Below, piece after piece: positions 52,179 through 64,000 of a DNA stretch of 64,000 bases; the first letter of the stretch is position 1; each line of letters opens with the position of its first letter. Source of the stretch: Sitta carolinensis (lineage: Eukaryota; Chordata; Aves; Passeriformes; Sittidae); NCBI GenBank assembly GCA_032173965.1, contig JAVUNC010000005.1, positions 44,936,501 to 45,000,500 of the forward strand. The letters are read 5' to 3'. Made by a program: the position numbers and the translations under genes. The notes under the pieces were generated by a model that searched no databases, was not told the origin of the DNA, and worked only from the letters and a program-made list of their open reading frames with translations.

Positions 52179-52785
52179 GCATCACTCAATGTATGCTTAA
52201 TTTAAAATTATCAGTACTCTTTCAATGGTTGGGAGAAAAAAATTTGGAGATGAAGGCTACTTTAAGCTTTCTTTCATGAACAGTTTGATTTAGCATCCAG
52301 TTGAGTCTAGTGCTGTTAAAATTTTTTTGCATAGTTAAACATTTTTTTAAAAAAACAAAACATATCCCCAGATCACAGTTTTGAAGAATGCTGACCCTTC
52401 CCATTAATAAATGCAGCAATCATCACCCTTCAAGTCCTCTGAGTTTCCAGCAGTGAACTGATGCAAGCTTTCATCTAGTTTGCTCAGAATTTCAGGAATC
52501 TGCACCTTATTATGAAAATGAGGGGCAGAGTCAGTGCTGGGAGAAAACTGGACACTCTGGTGCACAGAAGCCACCTTCATCTCAGCCTCCATGCATCTCT
52601 ACCTCTGAGGAGAGATTACACACCAACACATCAATTTACACTATTTGAAATATAGAGAGCTGGAACAGACAGCTTGGAAAAATTGTCAGCAGCCTTCACA
52701 TACGACCCACTGCTCTGGTCAGGATTAGTCCTGCAAGCCAAAGCAGCGAGGCCCAGCCTTTTAACGGCACCGGGTTTAGTCCTAC

Positions 52786-52965
52786 CTGCGCCATCTGCCT
52801 CTCCAGCTTTGACCGGGGAATATCGTCAAAATAGTTTTCATTTCTTCTTCTCCTTGCATCGCCCTGCATGATAATGTGGGGAACGTCCAGGGAGCCACCA
52901 GTAGTGAAAGTGCTTTGGCTAAGTGATGGAGACAACTGAGGAGGAGTGTGGTTACCACTGGGTTC
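52786..52965 (-). CDS. ANKS1B: ANKS1B exon: Ser/Pro-rich and basic inter-domain linker (60 codons)
   Basis: It encodes the linker between SAM2 and PTB, from EPSGNHTPPQLSPSLSQSTF through TTGGSLDVPHIIMQGDARRR to RNENYFDDIPRSKLERQMAQ. The first third is Ser/Thr/Pro-rich and probably disordered, with several SP/TP-type sites. The centre holds the basic run ARRRR. The end (RSKLERQMAQ) looks helical and precedes the PTB exons. The acceptor is CTGTCCAG (AG at 52967-52966). The donor is GTAGGA from 52785 downward, weaker than the GTAAGT consensus. The exon is 180 nt, phase 0 at both ends. No enzymatic motif is present. Relative to recalled mammalian sequence the only change I notice is STY to STF. 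Regulated inclusion would fit the weak donor, but that is inference. Confidence 0.96.
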
Positions 52966-55834
52966 CTGGACAGAGAAAGACAAATGCAGCATAAGAGGAA
53001 CAGGATATTGCTGACTTCTAATAACACATTTAAAAGTGCATTTGAATTGCTCACACTACAAAAATTATGGAACAATTCATGCAGTAGAGGTTTATTGCGG
53101 ATGAACTTTTGAGGTTTGCTACCTGGAGTGCAGAGCCCATGTAGAAGGAAAAACAGTTCACTGATTACATGAACTAGTGGCAAATTTCCTCCCCAAAACC
53201 TCCTCGTGTAATATATACTCTCTTCTAGAGATAAAACAGTGAGCTACTTCTTGTCAAGGCCCAAATAAAGCTGTGATTTAGGATTAGCTATTTGTAAGAT
53301 GAAATACATTCTCACCACTTTTGAGCAGCTGCTCTGAGCAGTGAAAGTGATTAGAACACTAGCAACACCTCTTGCTGGAAAAAAGAAATCCATGTCCATT
53401 TACACAGTATAGACATTTTGTTGCAATTTTTATAGGTTTTGCAGAACATCCATTTTAATTTGAAATACCAGATATCAGACACAATACCAATTCCTGCAAG
53501 GCATGAAAGCATCAAAGTACAAATATTTTACCTGGCTTTTCTTGTTACTTCTACTGAACTACAACCTTGTATCAGTCATGTGCAAATACCACACATAATT
53601 GATACATAAGTGCTGCCTAATAAATAAACAGGTACTCCTGGTATACATTTTACCAGGATCTGCCACCACACTGCCCCCAGCCAGACATCATGTGTACGTT
53701 TGGAAACACCTACTCTTATGCATATGACATCACTTGCTCAAACACCAGCTACAAACATCGGTGTCCAGGTCCACCGTTCCACACTCTCCAGGAGCTCCAT
53801 CAGAGGAGCCGGAAGCTACAGTGTACTGCAGGAGTACCACCCACTGTGAGCAGGAGAACACTGTAACAGAGACTGAATGCGAACTCCTCCCCTCTCCTGA
53901 GGCACAGTACTGGGCAGAACTTACCCAGGAGCATGTTCACTCCATGCAGACCTTCTTCAAACCACCCGCTGCTGCAATGCTCTATTTCAATACTGAGCAA
54001 CAATCTGAAGATGGTGGAGCAAGCAAAACCTGCTCCAGTGTGGAAGGCAAAAAAGTTCTGCCTTTTTATTTAAAGAGAGAATTAAAGAGGATGATTCATG
54101 CATTATTACACTGAAGCAAGCCTAGTTCTGAAAAGCATCAAGGCACTTTACACCATGCTGTTAAGAAACAAGATCTGGTGTAAGAAATCAGAGAATCGTA
54201 ATCTCCTCCAAGTGGAAAGGAAGGTTCAAGTCATAGTAGTGCCTGATGTCAATATCTGAAGTGTAGGAGTCTATGCGACATTATTCCTTGCAATCACAGT
54301 AATGGATTAGTATTTTTAATGTTGCCAACAAGAAAAATGTTAGGAAAATATAGCTCTTTAGTAATTTTTAATTAACTGGGATTTTTTTCCCCTTAAATTC
54401 TCTAGCTTTCCTATGATCTGAAACAAGCACTTGAGATTTCCCAGGGCAAAGAAAATAATGCTTCCCTCTTAGGAATAATCTTTTCCCTCCTTCTCAAAAA
54501 TCCACCTACATTTGGCCCATTTAAAAGCTTCTGAAAAACTGTAGTCTGCACATGCTCAGTAGGTTTGGTGAGGCATAATCTCTAAAATCCACCCTCCCTT
54601 GCCCTAACAACACGATGCACACACACCTCTGCTCTGAAAATAACCTGAGTATATGGGCACCAAACAAGATCCTCTTTAGTGAGTGCTACTTGCTGCTCCA
54701 GCCAGGTGGGTAACCTCCCTCTGCTCTGAATCAGGATTCACCCACTGTTGCAGGCTGATAGGGCCACCAGTGTATCAAAGTGACAGATGAACACAGAGAT
54801 TCCAGCCCTCATTGAGCTTTTCATATTTTATCAAACTGCATATGAGGAGGAAATTCACTCTGAGATCTATATTGGAAGATTGCTGGCAAGGCAATACAGA
54901 TGAGAAATACCAACTCAAGAAATAAAAGAATTACCATGCCTCTGCATTATGGAACAGTATGTCATTGTATGATTTTATGCTATTTTCTCAACGTTGTCCT
55001 TCACAGCACAGATGGATCCTCAACTGTGCAGCGTGTTGCCATCTACTCAGCACTGTGGTATCATTAGTTATCGTGTAGTCAGTGTTTTATTCTCGCCTCG
55101 TTTTGTGGCTCCAAACCTCTTTCCTAAACTCTTTTCAAATCCTGCTCTGAAGATAGGGGGATTAATATCATCATAGTAATGATGATCATAGTGCTTTACA
55201 TATGTCAATCAATTAATTTTCACCACACCTGTGACTTCTGGCATTTTAAAATCACTGCTTTAGTGTAGGTGACTTGAGACACACAAAGGTTAGAACGTAA
55301 TTGTAATTGTTAGAAATTACAACATCTATTGCATGATTTCCCAAGCACTTGAGTTCCAAACTCCACACAGCACTGTGTACTCAGCACTTGTATAAACCAG
55401 ACCCCAGACTCCAGTCAAATATGGAGACTGTCAGTAACACACAATTAGTGACTGTTAAGGAGGCAATTAATAAAATAACTTACCATGAATTATCCGAATT
55501 TATTGTGGCAAAAACAGGTGTAAGTCTATAGATTCCTAAGTGCAGCTATTCCTTTAACCATGAGCCTCTCTCCCATTCCTCCTTCATTCCTCTTCCTCAC
55601 TCCATACTCACCTTCTCATCTCCTTAAACAAACCTGCAGCCCAGGCACAGACACCTCTTGCAGGTGCTCTCATGGCCTCAGTACCATGCTGCTGTTAGTC
55701 ACCAGGTACTCATATCATGTTTCTACCCAGCTGTGAATGCAAGGACATATGACCTGCAGGGATGTCTGATCACATATTTCACTCTCAAAATCTGCCTCAT
55801 CCCCTCTCAGACATGCTGCTCATGTACACCTGGA

Positions 55835-55965
55835 ACCACAGAGGTCAGGGCTGGAAGGGAGCTTAAGAGACCCTTCCTCCAGCTGCCTGGGCACACCTCA
55901 TGTCCCACAGATGTTTGTCTAACCTAAAACCAGGACTTCTCTCCAGTGAACTAATTCTTGTGTTA
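55835..55965 (-). mobile_element. Probable old CR1/L3-type fragment, antisense
   Basis: GGAACCACAGAGGTCAGGGC then TGGAAGGGAGCTTAAGAGAC resembles the antisense CR1 3' end, and GATGTTTGTCTAACCTAAAA resembles the internal part of old amniote CR1/L3 copies. Divergence is high. Confidence 0.45.
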
Positions 55966-56197
55966 AAATATCATGACTATTGCAACACTTCTCCAAATCT
56001 TCTGCCAAAATATTTGGTCCTTCAGTTTAAATTCTAGCCTCCAGTGCTGACTGGTTGAGGAAGGGCTCCCATGAAAAACATGGAAACTGCTGCTGCTGTA
56101 ATTAAAGATTATTTCTTTCCCAAGGTAAGAAAGCAAGATTGCATAGATAATCCAGTAATTTCTATGCTTTTGTGTATAGGAAAGTATATTTGTATAG

Positions 56198-56203
<6 letters not shown>

Positions 56204-56228
<25 letters not shown>

Positions 56229-56254
56229 GTATCATATATATATATATGTACGTA
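56204..56254. repeat. (AT)n microsatellite
   Basis: Two blocks of alternating AT are separated by GTATC over about 50 bp. Confidence 0.93.
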
Positions 56255-56496
56255 TTTGAGTACAGTATATTTCAAATCAAAATAGTGTTTCCTTAGTACA
56301 CAGTAACATACATGCTGTGGATATTTTTAAGATTTTAAAGAATTTTTGCTTTTCCTCAATATTTAACCTTTTACCTTGAAATATTTTAAAGCTAATACAA
56401 AAACAGTCAAAAAAGATAAAGCATTAGCATTGCCTAGCTTGAGACTGGAACTTAAAAGTACACTTTAAATAGCAAACTACCTTTTCTACTGATGTA

Positions 56497-56602
56497 GAGC
56501 AGCCTGATCTAGTGGAAAGTGCTCCTGTCCATACCAAAAAAGGGTTGAAACTCGAGGATCTTTAAGGTCACTTCTAATCCAAACTGTTCAATGATTCTAT
56601 AT
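56497..56602 (+). mobile_element. CR1 LINE 3' tail, sense
   Basis: GAGCAGCCTGATCTAGTGGA is followed by GAGGATCTTTAAGGTCACTT and CAAACTGTTCAATGATTCTA. These match the last 100 bp of CR1 (AACCTGGTCTAGTGG, GATCTTTAAGGTCCCTTCC, terminal ATTCTATGA). Confidence 0.9.
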
Positions 56603-58202
56603 AAATCAACCTTATAGCAGCAGCAGATAGTTTATTTAAGGCAATTTTCAAATTACAAATTATTGCAGACTACATACTAAACACCATGTTTTTGTTTTGT
56701 GGCATAGTAGCAGTTGATGGGAAAGAAAAACTTTATTCCAAATGCATGTCCTCCTCTTTAGGATTCTCTGTGAAGACTCTAATTCCAAAAGGTGATAAAT
56801 GACATTTCGCACTGGCCTGCATCAGCAGCTCTAGCTGTGCAGCAGCAGACTACTTTTTATCATTTTGACTACAGATGGAGGACATCCAGTTTTCTCTTCC
56901 ATATTAACTGAGAATATACAGCCCTGACCAAGAATGTGGACTGTGGAAACTCTCCCACTTGCTGAGGAGGAATTAATTATCCAGTCCAGAGTATTGAAGG
57001 CATTCAGCAAAAAAGTCTGCCTTTTTATCTATTTTTCTTTCCTCACAGTGTTTTAACACCTGCCATGCATCAGGAATCATTCACAAAATACATTCAAAAA
57101 AATACCAGAAAAACATCCAGACGTTTGTGAAATGTGCCTTAGAGCACATTACAGATTTGTCAGACCTTTTTAAATATGGCATTGGGAATAGGTTGAATTA
57201 AGGGGTGGGATCGAAAAGTCTGTATGGGTCATCTGAGAATAAGCAGGGTGAAAGCAGGCTGGTCACAGAAATTTTAAGTACACTTAAAAATAAGCCCTCA
57301 TTCTGTCTTTCTCTATTTCTCTTTACACCAGGGAATTTAACTTAGGAGCACAGACACCCTGTGACATTTTGAAATTTAATCCCAAATGAGATTCCCATCA
57401 GAAATGCAGCCCCATGAAAATAACAAGATCCAATCAAATGCAAAAGGTGTGACCTAAAATATCAAAATAAAAATGTTGCTATGAACTCTGTTGGAGAGAA
57501 CGCAGTAGGAAGTGGCCATCAGACCACAACTTGATAAGAGTAGCAGACAAGAAGTAAGCAAAGGCATTGGATTGGAGAATCTGAGTGAAGGTAGTGTAAT
57601 GAGAGGAGATTAAATGTGGTCAAGTGTGAAAAAACCCCAGGGACATTGCAATGAGGTTTCTCAAAGAGGGGATACAAATGAAAATTAAAAACATGATGAA
57701 ACTTTTGATACACAGAGACATCTTAATGGCATTTTTATATCAACCATTTCAAGAGGCTCTCCTTAAAGAAAGCCTAAAGCATATGTCTGAAAAGTAAGTG
57801 CAAACATTCGAAAACATGAAAGGAAAATGGTAACTCTCCCGCAATATTGATCAGCTGGGCTGGGATTCCTGTGGGCAAATGAAGACGTGCATCTTTTATA
57901 TCCCTGGTCCTGAGCTAGTTTCTTTAGGAAAGATAAGCTGGTACTTCTAAGATTCTACTTATCTCATCCTAAGGCAGACATCTGAAACAGGTCACATGGA
58001 TCACCCTGTAAAAAAGTCAATATATCCCCGCTGGCCATACGGGGAAGTGTGACAGGGCAGATCAGCCTAAGATGTCCGTACTGCACAACTCTGAAGTGAG
58101 GTTAATTGAACCCCACTCAAAGTAGCCATTGTTTCCATGTGATTGTTATGAAACCCTTGATGACTTGTCAAGAAATGCAAACAAACTTTCTTGGGGACTC
58201 AC

Positions 58203-58310
58203 CCTGAGGGTTATTGACCGAGGTGGTTTCTGAGGAGGATCTTCGTGAAGCCTGTCTCCCAGAGATGCCAGAACACGCTTCCGGTGGCCAATCAAACTAA
58301 TTTTTAAGAC
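58203..58310 (-). CDS. ANKS1B: ANKS1B exon: end of SAM2 domain with NLS, start of linker (36 codons)
   Basis: It encodes [20 protein letters not shown], then [16 protein letters not shown]. The first 21 residues are the last helix of the second SAM domain. The basic HRKR within it is the motif reported as the AIDA-1 nuclear localisation signal at the SAM-SAM interface, so this exon bears on synapse-to-nucleus trafficking. The Pro-rich PPQKPPRS part starts the linker. The acceptor is TTTCAG at 58313-58311 and the donor is GTGAGT from 58202 downward. The exon is 108 nt and begins and ends on codon boundaries. Compared with the human sequence as I recall it, the changes are conservative (NLIG to SLIG, RILA to RVLA, HDDP to HEDP, TIR to TLR). 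The preceding exon, which should end in ELIN, is not in the window. Confidence 0.96.
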
Positions 58311-58484
58311 CTGAAATAATATAAGAAATACATCATTAAAAGAGCACATGGCAACCATTACATGAAGATCCATTCAGATTGAAGCCATTTTCTCTTTAAA
58401 CCTTTTAACAAGTTAGTCATCTAGACAGGCTGAGCAGACAGTGAACTGTGTGAGGCAAACAATCAGCAGAGAAAATGAGAGGTG

Positions 58485-58740
58485 AGATCAGAAGAAAAAC
58501 ACTGTAAAATGAAGGAAGAAACTAGAACACGTATAGGTGTGGAAAACTGAAAAAAAAAAAACAGACTCAAACATGAGTAAAGAGGAAACAAAAATGAAAT
58601 AAAAAGAAGGCAGAAGACCAGAAAGAAAAAAAGGAAAGGGAATGAGAAGACTGGAGATGGAAATGCAAAGGTTCATGCAAACAGTGAGTGATGAGGATTA
58701 AACTGATTCATGGGATGGATGAGGAAAAGAGTGAGAAACA
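58485..58740 (-). promoter_or_regulatory. Long pyrimidine-rich tract upstream of the SAM2-end exon
   Basis: The plus strand is strongly purine-rich (A/G) over about 250 bp, so the pre-mRNA is C/U-rich 175-430 nt upstream of the acceptor at 58311. Such tracts can bind polypyrimidine-tract proteins. Composition is seen; function is inferred. Confidence 0.3.
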
Positions 58741-61700
58741 GCCAGCGAATGCTTAGAGGAAAAAAGGAAATGTATGATGAGTAAATGCTACCACTTTTAA
58801 ATCTATTCACCACGGTGTTGCTGGGAAAGAGTTAAAACTGCAAGATTTGGCAGAGGAGGAGGGAATAATTTCTCTCAAAGTGACCTTGCAGCTGGGAATG
58901 CTAAAATTATTGGTGTGGGAAAACTCCATTTATTATGCCTAATATTGTTCATCCTCTGCCAGTTTTGAGAAGTGGAAGTCCTGTGAAGAGATAACACACT
59001 CTCACAGATGTGGGGGAAGCCTTGTGCTATAGAGAGGCAGGAGCCCTCCCCTCTCCTCCTGACAGCCAGAATGGAGTCATGTCCCTGTCCCTCTGCCACC
59101 CAGTGTGGTCAGCAAGGTAATGAAATAAATCTACCCTTTGCATTTCAGCTGTGGCTTGAGGGTTGCCCTTGGTTATCTGCATGAGTAGATTCTCACACAC
59201 AGGTAGTCTCAAAATATGTCATACAGTTTTCATTATCATGTAGAATCATCCTTGTGTAAGAAACACTGGGTGGACACACTTTACCCTGTAGTTGTATTAC
59301 TTTTATTACCAAACACAAAATCTCTCTTGCATAGAAATGTGTCCTTAAGTGGATATATTCACACACATCATACTTGTCCAAATTCTGAGAACGCTGCCAA
59401 AAAGTTTGCCCAAATTTCAGAAACTACTCCTCATTTGTATTTCTCTGTGTCCCTGCCTCGTACAAAACCACTGCTGCTCTCAGGAAAAGAGGGAGAGCAG
59501 GAGCAGCGAGTTGGACATTTTAAGTATTAGTGGGAAAAAAAAAACATATTTCAATGCTATTCTTTAATGGCTACAATGGCTGTAGTGTAAAGAGTGTATA
59601 GCAGCACTAATTGTAGCAGCAAAGCCTCTGCTCTGCAAACAGCAGTGTCCTTACATAACTCCTCCAGACTGTACATGTGGTTTCATACTCCAGAGCTGCC
59701 TCCATTCCCTCTCAGAAAACAGTACGTCCCACTATATTTAGGACCACCGTGTGTCAACACCCTTCAGTTGAGAGGAAGTTCTCACTCAACCTAGAAAAAG
59801 TAATAGTCCCAAAAAAACCTGGAAATGCTACATCTTAAATGAACAACTACCTCAGCTTAAGCGGTAGCACTAAAAGCTACAATTCATAAGAACAAACAAA
59901 ACCCAAACCCCAGCAACTCCCCTGTTACATCTCTTAGGCCCAGTATCTCAAAATATGGCACAGCAACATGCTGTCATTATTCTAGTATCCATGCCTGTCC
60001 ACCCATTATCCTGCCTATCCATGTGCACAGGAATCCGTCCACGTTTCCTCTAGATGCCTCTGTGCTATCTGATACTGTTGAACATCAATAACCTCTTTTC
60101 TGCCCACATCTCCAAAGTGATGGGCTATGACAAGAAGCAGATGGAGGCCTTCCTCTGAGAGGCAGCTTACAGGGGTGTTGCAGACCCTGCAGCTCAGCAG
60201 CAGGCACAAGCTGCAGTCCCACAAACCGCCCTGCTATGTGCTGGCCTTTCAGTCTAAATCTAGAGAAGCACGAGTAAAGCTGAGATAATGCAGCACACAG
60301 AGAAATGCCTGAGGCATGCAGGAGACTTAGTTATGTATTCAGTTTACACTGTGTGTTAAACAGAAGGGTGCACAGTTTATCTCTGTTTTTAACTATATGA
60401 AACACGTGAATGAACTACAGCTGTTTTAAGCATTACTCAACTAATGCACTTCAGTGAACCTGCTTCTTTCATAATGCTTCCCCATCAACAAGATCATTTA
60501 TCCAGAGATTTTAAAGCCAAGCTAAAGTTCTTTGGGTTGTTTCAAGGTCCTCAGCACTCTGACAGCCTTATTAGCTACATCAAATCACACAAAGCAATTC
60601 TCTTTGACTTAACAGAGCTGTTGAACAACAGGAGAGAAAAGGACATGAGTCTTGAGGGACTGTGCACAGAAGAGATCAGCAGACGGGTCTCAATGACTAA
60701 ATAATTTCAAAAACTGTTCTCAATTTGAAAGTAATACAGATCTTTAAACACCATAGGCACTGCTAAGCTTACGCTACATTCCGTTTTTCTGTTATAATGG
60801 TGGTCGCCCCAAATGTGAATGGGAGGCAGTTAATGATGCAACCTGCAGAAACATATGGTCCTCAGGCAACGGGGCAGCTGCATCCCAGTCTCATCTGGAG
60901 CACATACTCCATTAACTGAAGACAGCTGTATTCTTCTGGAAATTACTCCCTTGTGATTTTCTTACTTGGAAAACCTGTTTATCAACTTGCAGATGTAAAA
61001 TACTGTTTTCTGAAACACTTCTATATTTCAGTTATGAGGGTTTAACAAACATCCTGAAACTCTGGAAACTTGTCCTGTGATGGATTATCCTTGACAGTAT
61101 TTATTAAAAATGTCAAATATCACAAATATAGGCCAACAGTGTGGAATGGTACAGTTGCCTAAAGCAGTATCATAGAAATGTGTTAATGTTAAAAGTCTTG
61201 CACATAAACAGCCCACAAGGTAGCTTTCCTGATATATAATTTCTATAAATCAGGTTACAGTGAACACCATAACACTAAACTAACACTGAATAAGGACAGT
61301 CAATACAGTGCACCTAAGTGTCATGCAGTGAGGCATTTTTCCAATGGATTGTAGCCCACTTACTATACAACAATGACATGAGTTTTGCAGTGTGGCTGCA
61401 GGAACTAGCAACAACGTGCCATCAAACTGTTCAGAGTAGCTCAAGGCCGTCCACAGCATGTTGGTTCATTACTGGGACAAAAGGAAAAAAAAATAAAAAG
61501 CATGTACATGACATGCTTCTTTCCACACTGACAGCAGGATAGCCAAGACAAAAAGGATACTACTCTATTTTACATATTCGATATTGCAATATAATTAAAA
61601 GAGAATGGCGCAAGACATTCATCCAAAGCACTGATACATGCACAAAAATTTAATCTTATTTTTACTTCTGTACTCTGCAACGATCGGCATACAAAATGAA

Positions 61701-62711
61701 ATTCCACTAGGAAATGTAAGAAATTCACAAATATAACCAATGGAACACTTTGCATTTAGATCTCTAGCTCAGTTGACAGATGTTTCAAAAGACACATGTA
61801 GCCCAATAACTCCCTGATGACTGTGTATGTGCAAATGCTGGAATTAACAAGTTATTCCACCTAGAAATAAGCTTTATTTCTGCAACCTTCTTCTGCTTGA
61901 TCCTTTCTCTAATTGAATAATATTATTCAATACTGTATGATTCTACTTTTTTCTTTTTTCCAGAATGTTACAAAGATTACTGAAATTCAAGACATTAATT
62001 CTCTTTCTTTTGGAATAATCTGAACATTTTTTGTACGGGCTAAATTTAGGATCTTAATAGGACAAGAGGTCTGGACTAAATGTGTAGCAGCAACTGGACA
62101 CTAGGAACCAGCTACAAAATATAAAATTAAAGAGTGATCAGAACAGTGCTAGTGAACTGCCAGTAGCAGCATTAGAAACCAGAGTTCAAGAAAAAATGGT
62201 AAGTGCAAGCCAAAAGAGTGGGATCTTCATATTTCTGCAAGAAAATTGCCCAAACACTTGCTGAAATCAGTATTATTAATTATTTTACTGCTGGCCATAT
62301 TGGAATAAACTCCAAGCTATCTGGAATTACAGATGAAGGGATGCATTTGATTCTAACCCCTCTCCTGCCACAACACTGCCCCACACAGGGCTAATCCTAA
62401 ACATGGCAGGGCCCAAAATACCCAGGAAGTCACTCCAGATAAACTGTACAGCTCACCTGACCAAAAGGATTGATTTAATTGAAAATATGAAAAAGGATTA
62501 AACATACCTGTATAAATTTTCAGCATCAATTTTACAGATCCTATCCACAGAACTGCTGTCTATGTTAACAGTTAAAATAAACAAACAAAACCCACCAAAC
62601 AAACAAAAAAGGTCAAAACCCTCTATATTCAGCATATTGACCAAGATTACTTAGTGTAATAACTGGTATATTATGAAAATTAAATAGCCCAAAGTTAGCT
62701 ATGATACTTAA

Positions 62712-62945
62712 AGAGGGCAGGTGTAGATGAGATATTAAAAAGAAATCCTTTACAGTGAGGACAGTGAAGCCCTGGAACAGGTTGCCCAGACAGCCATGGA
62801 TGTCTCATCCCTAGAAGTGCTCAGGGCCAGGCTGCACAGGGCTCTGAGCAACCTGACTTAGTGTCAGGTGGCCCCCATGGCAAAGGGCTTGGAACTGGGT
62901 GCTATTCAAAGTGCCTCCAACCCAAACCACTCTGTGATTCTACGA
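62712..62945 (+). mobile_element. CR1 LINE 3' end, sense
   Basis: AAAAAGAAATCCTTTACAGT, CCTGGAACAGGTTGCCCAGA, CATCCCTAGAAGTGCTCAGG and CAACCCAAACCACTCTGTGA match the terminal 230 bp of CR1, including the end-repeat remnant GATTCTACGA. Confidence 0.95.
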
Positions 62946-64000
62946 ATGCCCAGGGGCTTTACCAATACCAGACAAAGCCAAATCCAGTCACACCATATTG
63001 GACTTCTACTGCATTTTTCACACAGGGATACTTTATGCTCTTTCTCAGCACATGGCAACAGAGAAGCACCAAAGCATCCTGATGGTCAGAGGCTTGCTGC
63101 AACTTCTCTGGTGTCCACAACTGCAGGGGGAAACAAGTGTTTATTATGCCTAAGAAGACACCGTTAAGAGACTTATCATTTCATATCATAGTGATTTCAT
63201 GTCATAAGGGTATGAAATATGTATCACAATCCTCTGGAATTAATCACCCAGCTGGAAAGAGATGTCAATTGTCTTGATGACAGCATTTCACAAGGGCCAA
63301 TGGCTGTCTTGTCAGTCCCATTTCTATATGTTGTCATGAGGAACTGATGTTAGTTTGGTCCCCTATCACTCAGATAAATGAGATGCAGATTTCCATTTAA
63401 GGGCATGAGAAAGCAATGGCCAAGAGTCTGCTCCAAGTAAAGTTGCCATTGCCACCCCAGGTCAGACTGAGGCAGGTGAGAATTCATTATTTTTTGTAGG
63501 GGTTCTCAGGACAGGCTTTGTCCTGACTTGGCCAGACAAGCCATTTTTGTCACTAAAGTGTCTTCCAAATTGGCTAATGGAAAATACCAGGTGCTAGTAT
63601 TTTGGCTCCACTAAAGATAAAAGTAGTAACTGTGATTCTGTGATTGTAATCAATAAACATTAATATTTCAGTGAAGAAAATATCAATTTAATATTTCCTT
63701 AAAAAAACCAGGAAAATGGAGTGAAATAAGACCTGGCTGAAATTGATACCTGGCCATTTTGCCTCCTGAGGATGTGTCTCAGGCTACATGCTGGACTGTT
63801 TTTTAAAAACAATTTTTTAATTAAGAAGATGAATACGTGGCCTCTTAAGAAACAAGTTCAATCATTTTACAAGCCTCAGACATAATGACAAACATTACAT
63901 ATGTGCATTTTTTTCACATTAGTCTCAAACCCCATAAATCACAAATCCTAAAGATCTATTATATATACAAACACCAAGACTGTTACAATAATGATTACCT

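Larger units (their letters stand above)
36292..52785 (-). other. ANKS1B: ANKS1B 16.5-kb intron between linker and PTB exons
   Basis: The longest complete intron in the window. It contains a pyrimidine-rich stretch (37185-37400), the CpG island (40890-41350), two CR1 fragments (46866-47028 and 51950-52178), a possible degraded repeat (45780-46010), the GC-rich minisatellite (48428-48597) and a C/A-rich tract with a G-quadruplex motif (50758-50893). No further exon was recognised, though an alternative first exon near the CpG island is possible. Confidence 0.85.
52966..58202 (-). other. ANKS1B: ANKS1B 5.2-kb intron within the linker
   Basis: It contains two CR1-type fragments (55835-55965 and 56497-56602) and an AT microsatellite (56204-56254). 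A 126-codon plus-strand ORF at 53734-54114 has no recognisable domain. The rest is ordinary intron. Confidence 0.85.
8340..64000 (-). other. ANKS1B: ANKS1B transcription unit, 3' half (runs off the right edge)
   Basis: Eight minus-strand exons encode consecutive pieces of the AIDA-1/EB-1 protein, an ankyrin-SAM-PTB scaffold of neurons. In mammals it is found at the postsynaptic density, where it binds PSD-95, and some isoforms move to the nucleus and Cajal bodies; the PTB domain binds the APP tail. The exons join in frame to 330 residues: end of SAM2 (1-21), linker (22-117), PTB (about 118-263) and C-terminal tail (264-330). The paralogue ANKS1A is excluded because the tail carries the ANKS1B-specific text [20 protein letters not shown] and QIDPSEQKTLANLPWIVEPG. 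All introns here are phase 0 with GT-AG borders. Ankyrin repeats, SAM1 and the start of SAM2 lie outside the window. The family assignment rests on recalled sequence, not on a search, but the match is near-identical over 330 residues. Confidence 0.97.
58311..64000 (-). other. ANKS1B: ANKS1B intron within SAM2, continues past the window
   Basis: At least 5.7 kb. It holds a pyrimidine-rich region on the transcript strand (58485-58740) upstream of the acceptor, a CR1 3' end (62712-62945) and an 18-bp perfect palindrome at 61913-61930. The exon encoding the rest of SAM2 (expected to end ELIN) was looked for and not found, so it lies beyond 64000. Confidence 0.85.

Noticed and set aside
53734..54114. 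126-codon plus-strand ORF
   Set aside because: No recognisable motif, antisense to the host gene, and no splice or promoter context.
60015..60224. Plus and minus ORFs near 60.0-60.2 kb that could be a decayed coding fragment
   Set aside because: Neither the minus reading (LHLLLVIAHHFGDVG) nor the plus reading (KVMGYDKKQMEAFL) matches a family I can name; too short to claim a pseudogene.
63993..64000. AG/GTAATC at the very end of the minus strand, looking like an exon end with a donor
   Set aside because: The preceding ANKS1B exon should end with the codon for Asn (ELIN), not AG, so this does not fit the expected exon border.

Overview
This window is vertebrate nuclear DNA, almost certainly from a bird. 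It is AT-rich and intron-dominated. It carries several CR1 LINE fragments of avian type in both orientations and one LTR resembling avian ERV-L LTRs. Its only recognisable gene is split into short exons with canonical GT-AG borders and is markedly more compact than I recall for the mammalian orthologue. There are no bacterial-type genes. Most open reading frames seen in six frames are chance ORFs in introns or repeats.

The gene is the 3' half of ANKS1B (AIDA-1 / EB-1 / cajalin-2), on the minus strand. Eight coding exons were delimited by hand from the protein family and the splice sites. From 5' to 3' of the gene they are 58203-58310, 52786-52965, 36163-36291, 31950-32021, 21621-21707, 16829-16966, 11412-11579 and 10176-10286 (with stop). 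They join in frame into 330 residues: the end of the second SAM domain with its HRKR nuclear-localisation motif, a Pro/Ser-rich basic linker, the whole PTB domain, and a tail ending ETTIF. The ankyrin repeats, SAM1 and most of SAM2 lie beyond position 64000. Every internal exon is a multiple of three and every intron is phase 0.

Layout: 1-8340 is intergenic sequence downstream of the gene, with a CR1 fragment and an ERV-L-like LTR. 8340-10175 is the probable 3'UTR. From 10176 to 64000 the window is exons and introns of ANKS1B, with CR1 copies, microsatellites, a GC-rich 21-bp minisatellite (about 48.4-48.6 kb) and a CpG island (about 41.0-41.35 kb).

The most interesting unexplained structures are three. 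First, a near-perfect 78-nt hairpin at 17281-17358, whose 31-bp core stem is fully paired when read on the plus strand; it could be a microRNA or hairpin-RNA precursor. Second, an isolated CpG island inside the 16.5-kb intron just upstream of the PTB exons, which could be an alternative promoter for a PTB-only isoform. Third, a set of possible splicing or RNA-structure elements: G-quadruplex motifs on the transcript strand and an RBFOX-type TGCATG beside the 5' splice site of the 168-nt exon. No protein-coding system beyond ANKS1B is supported.
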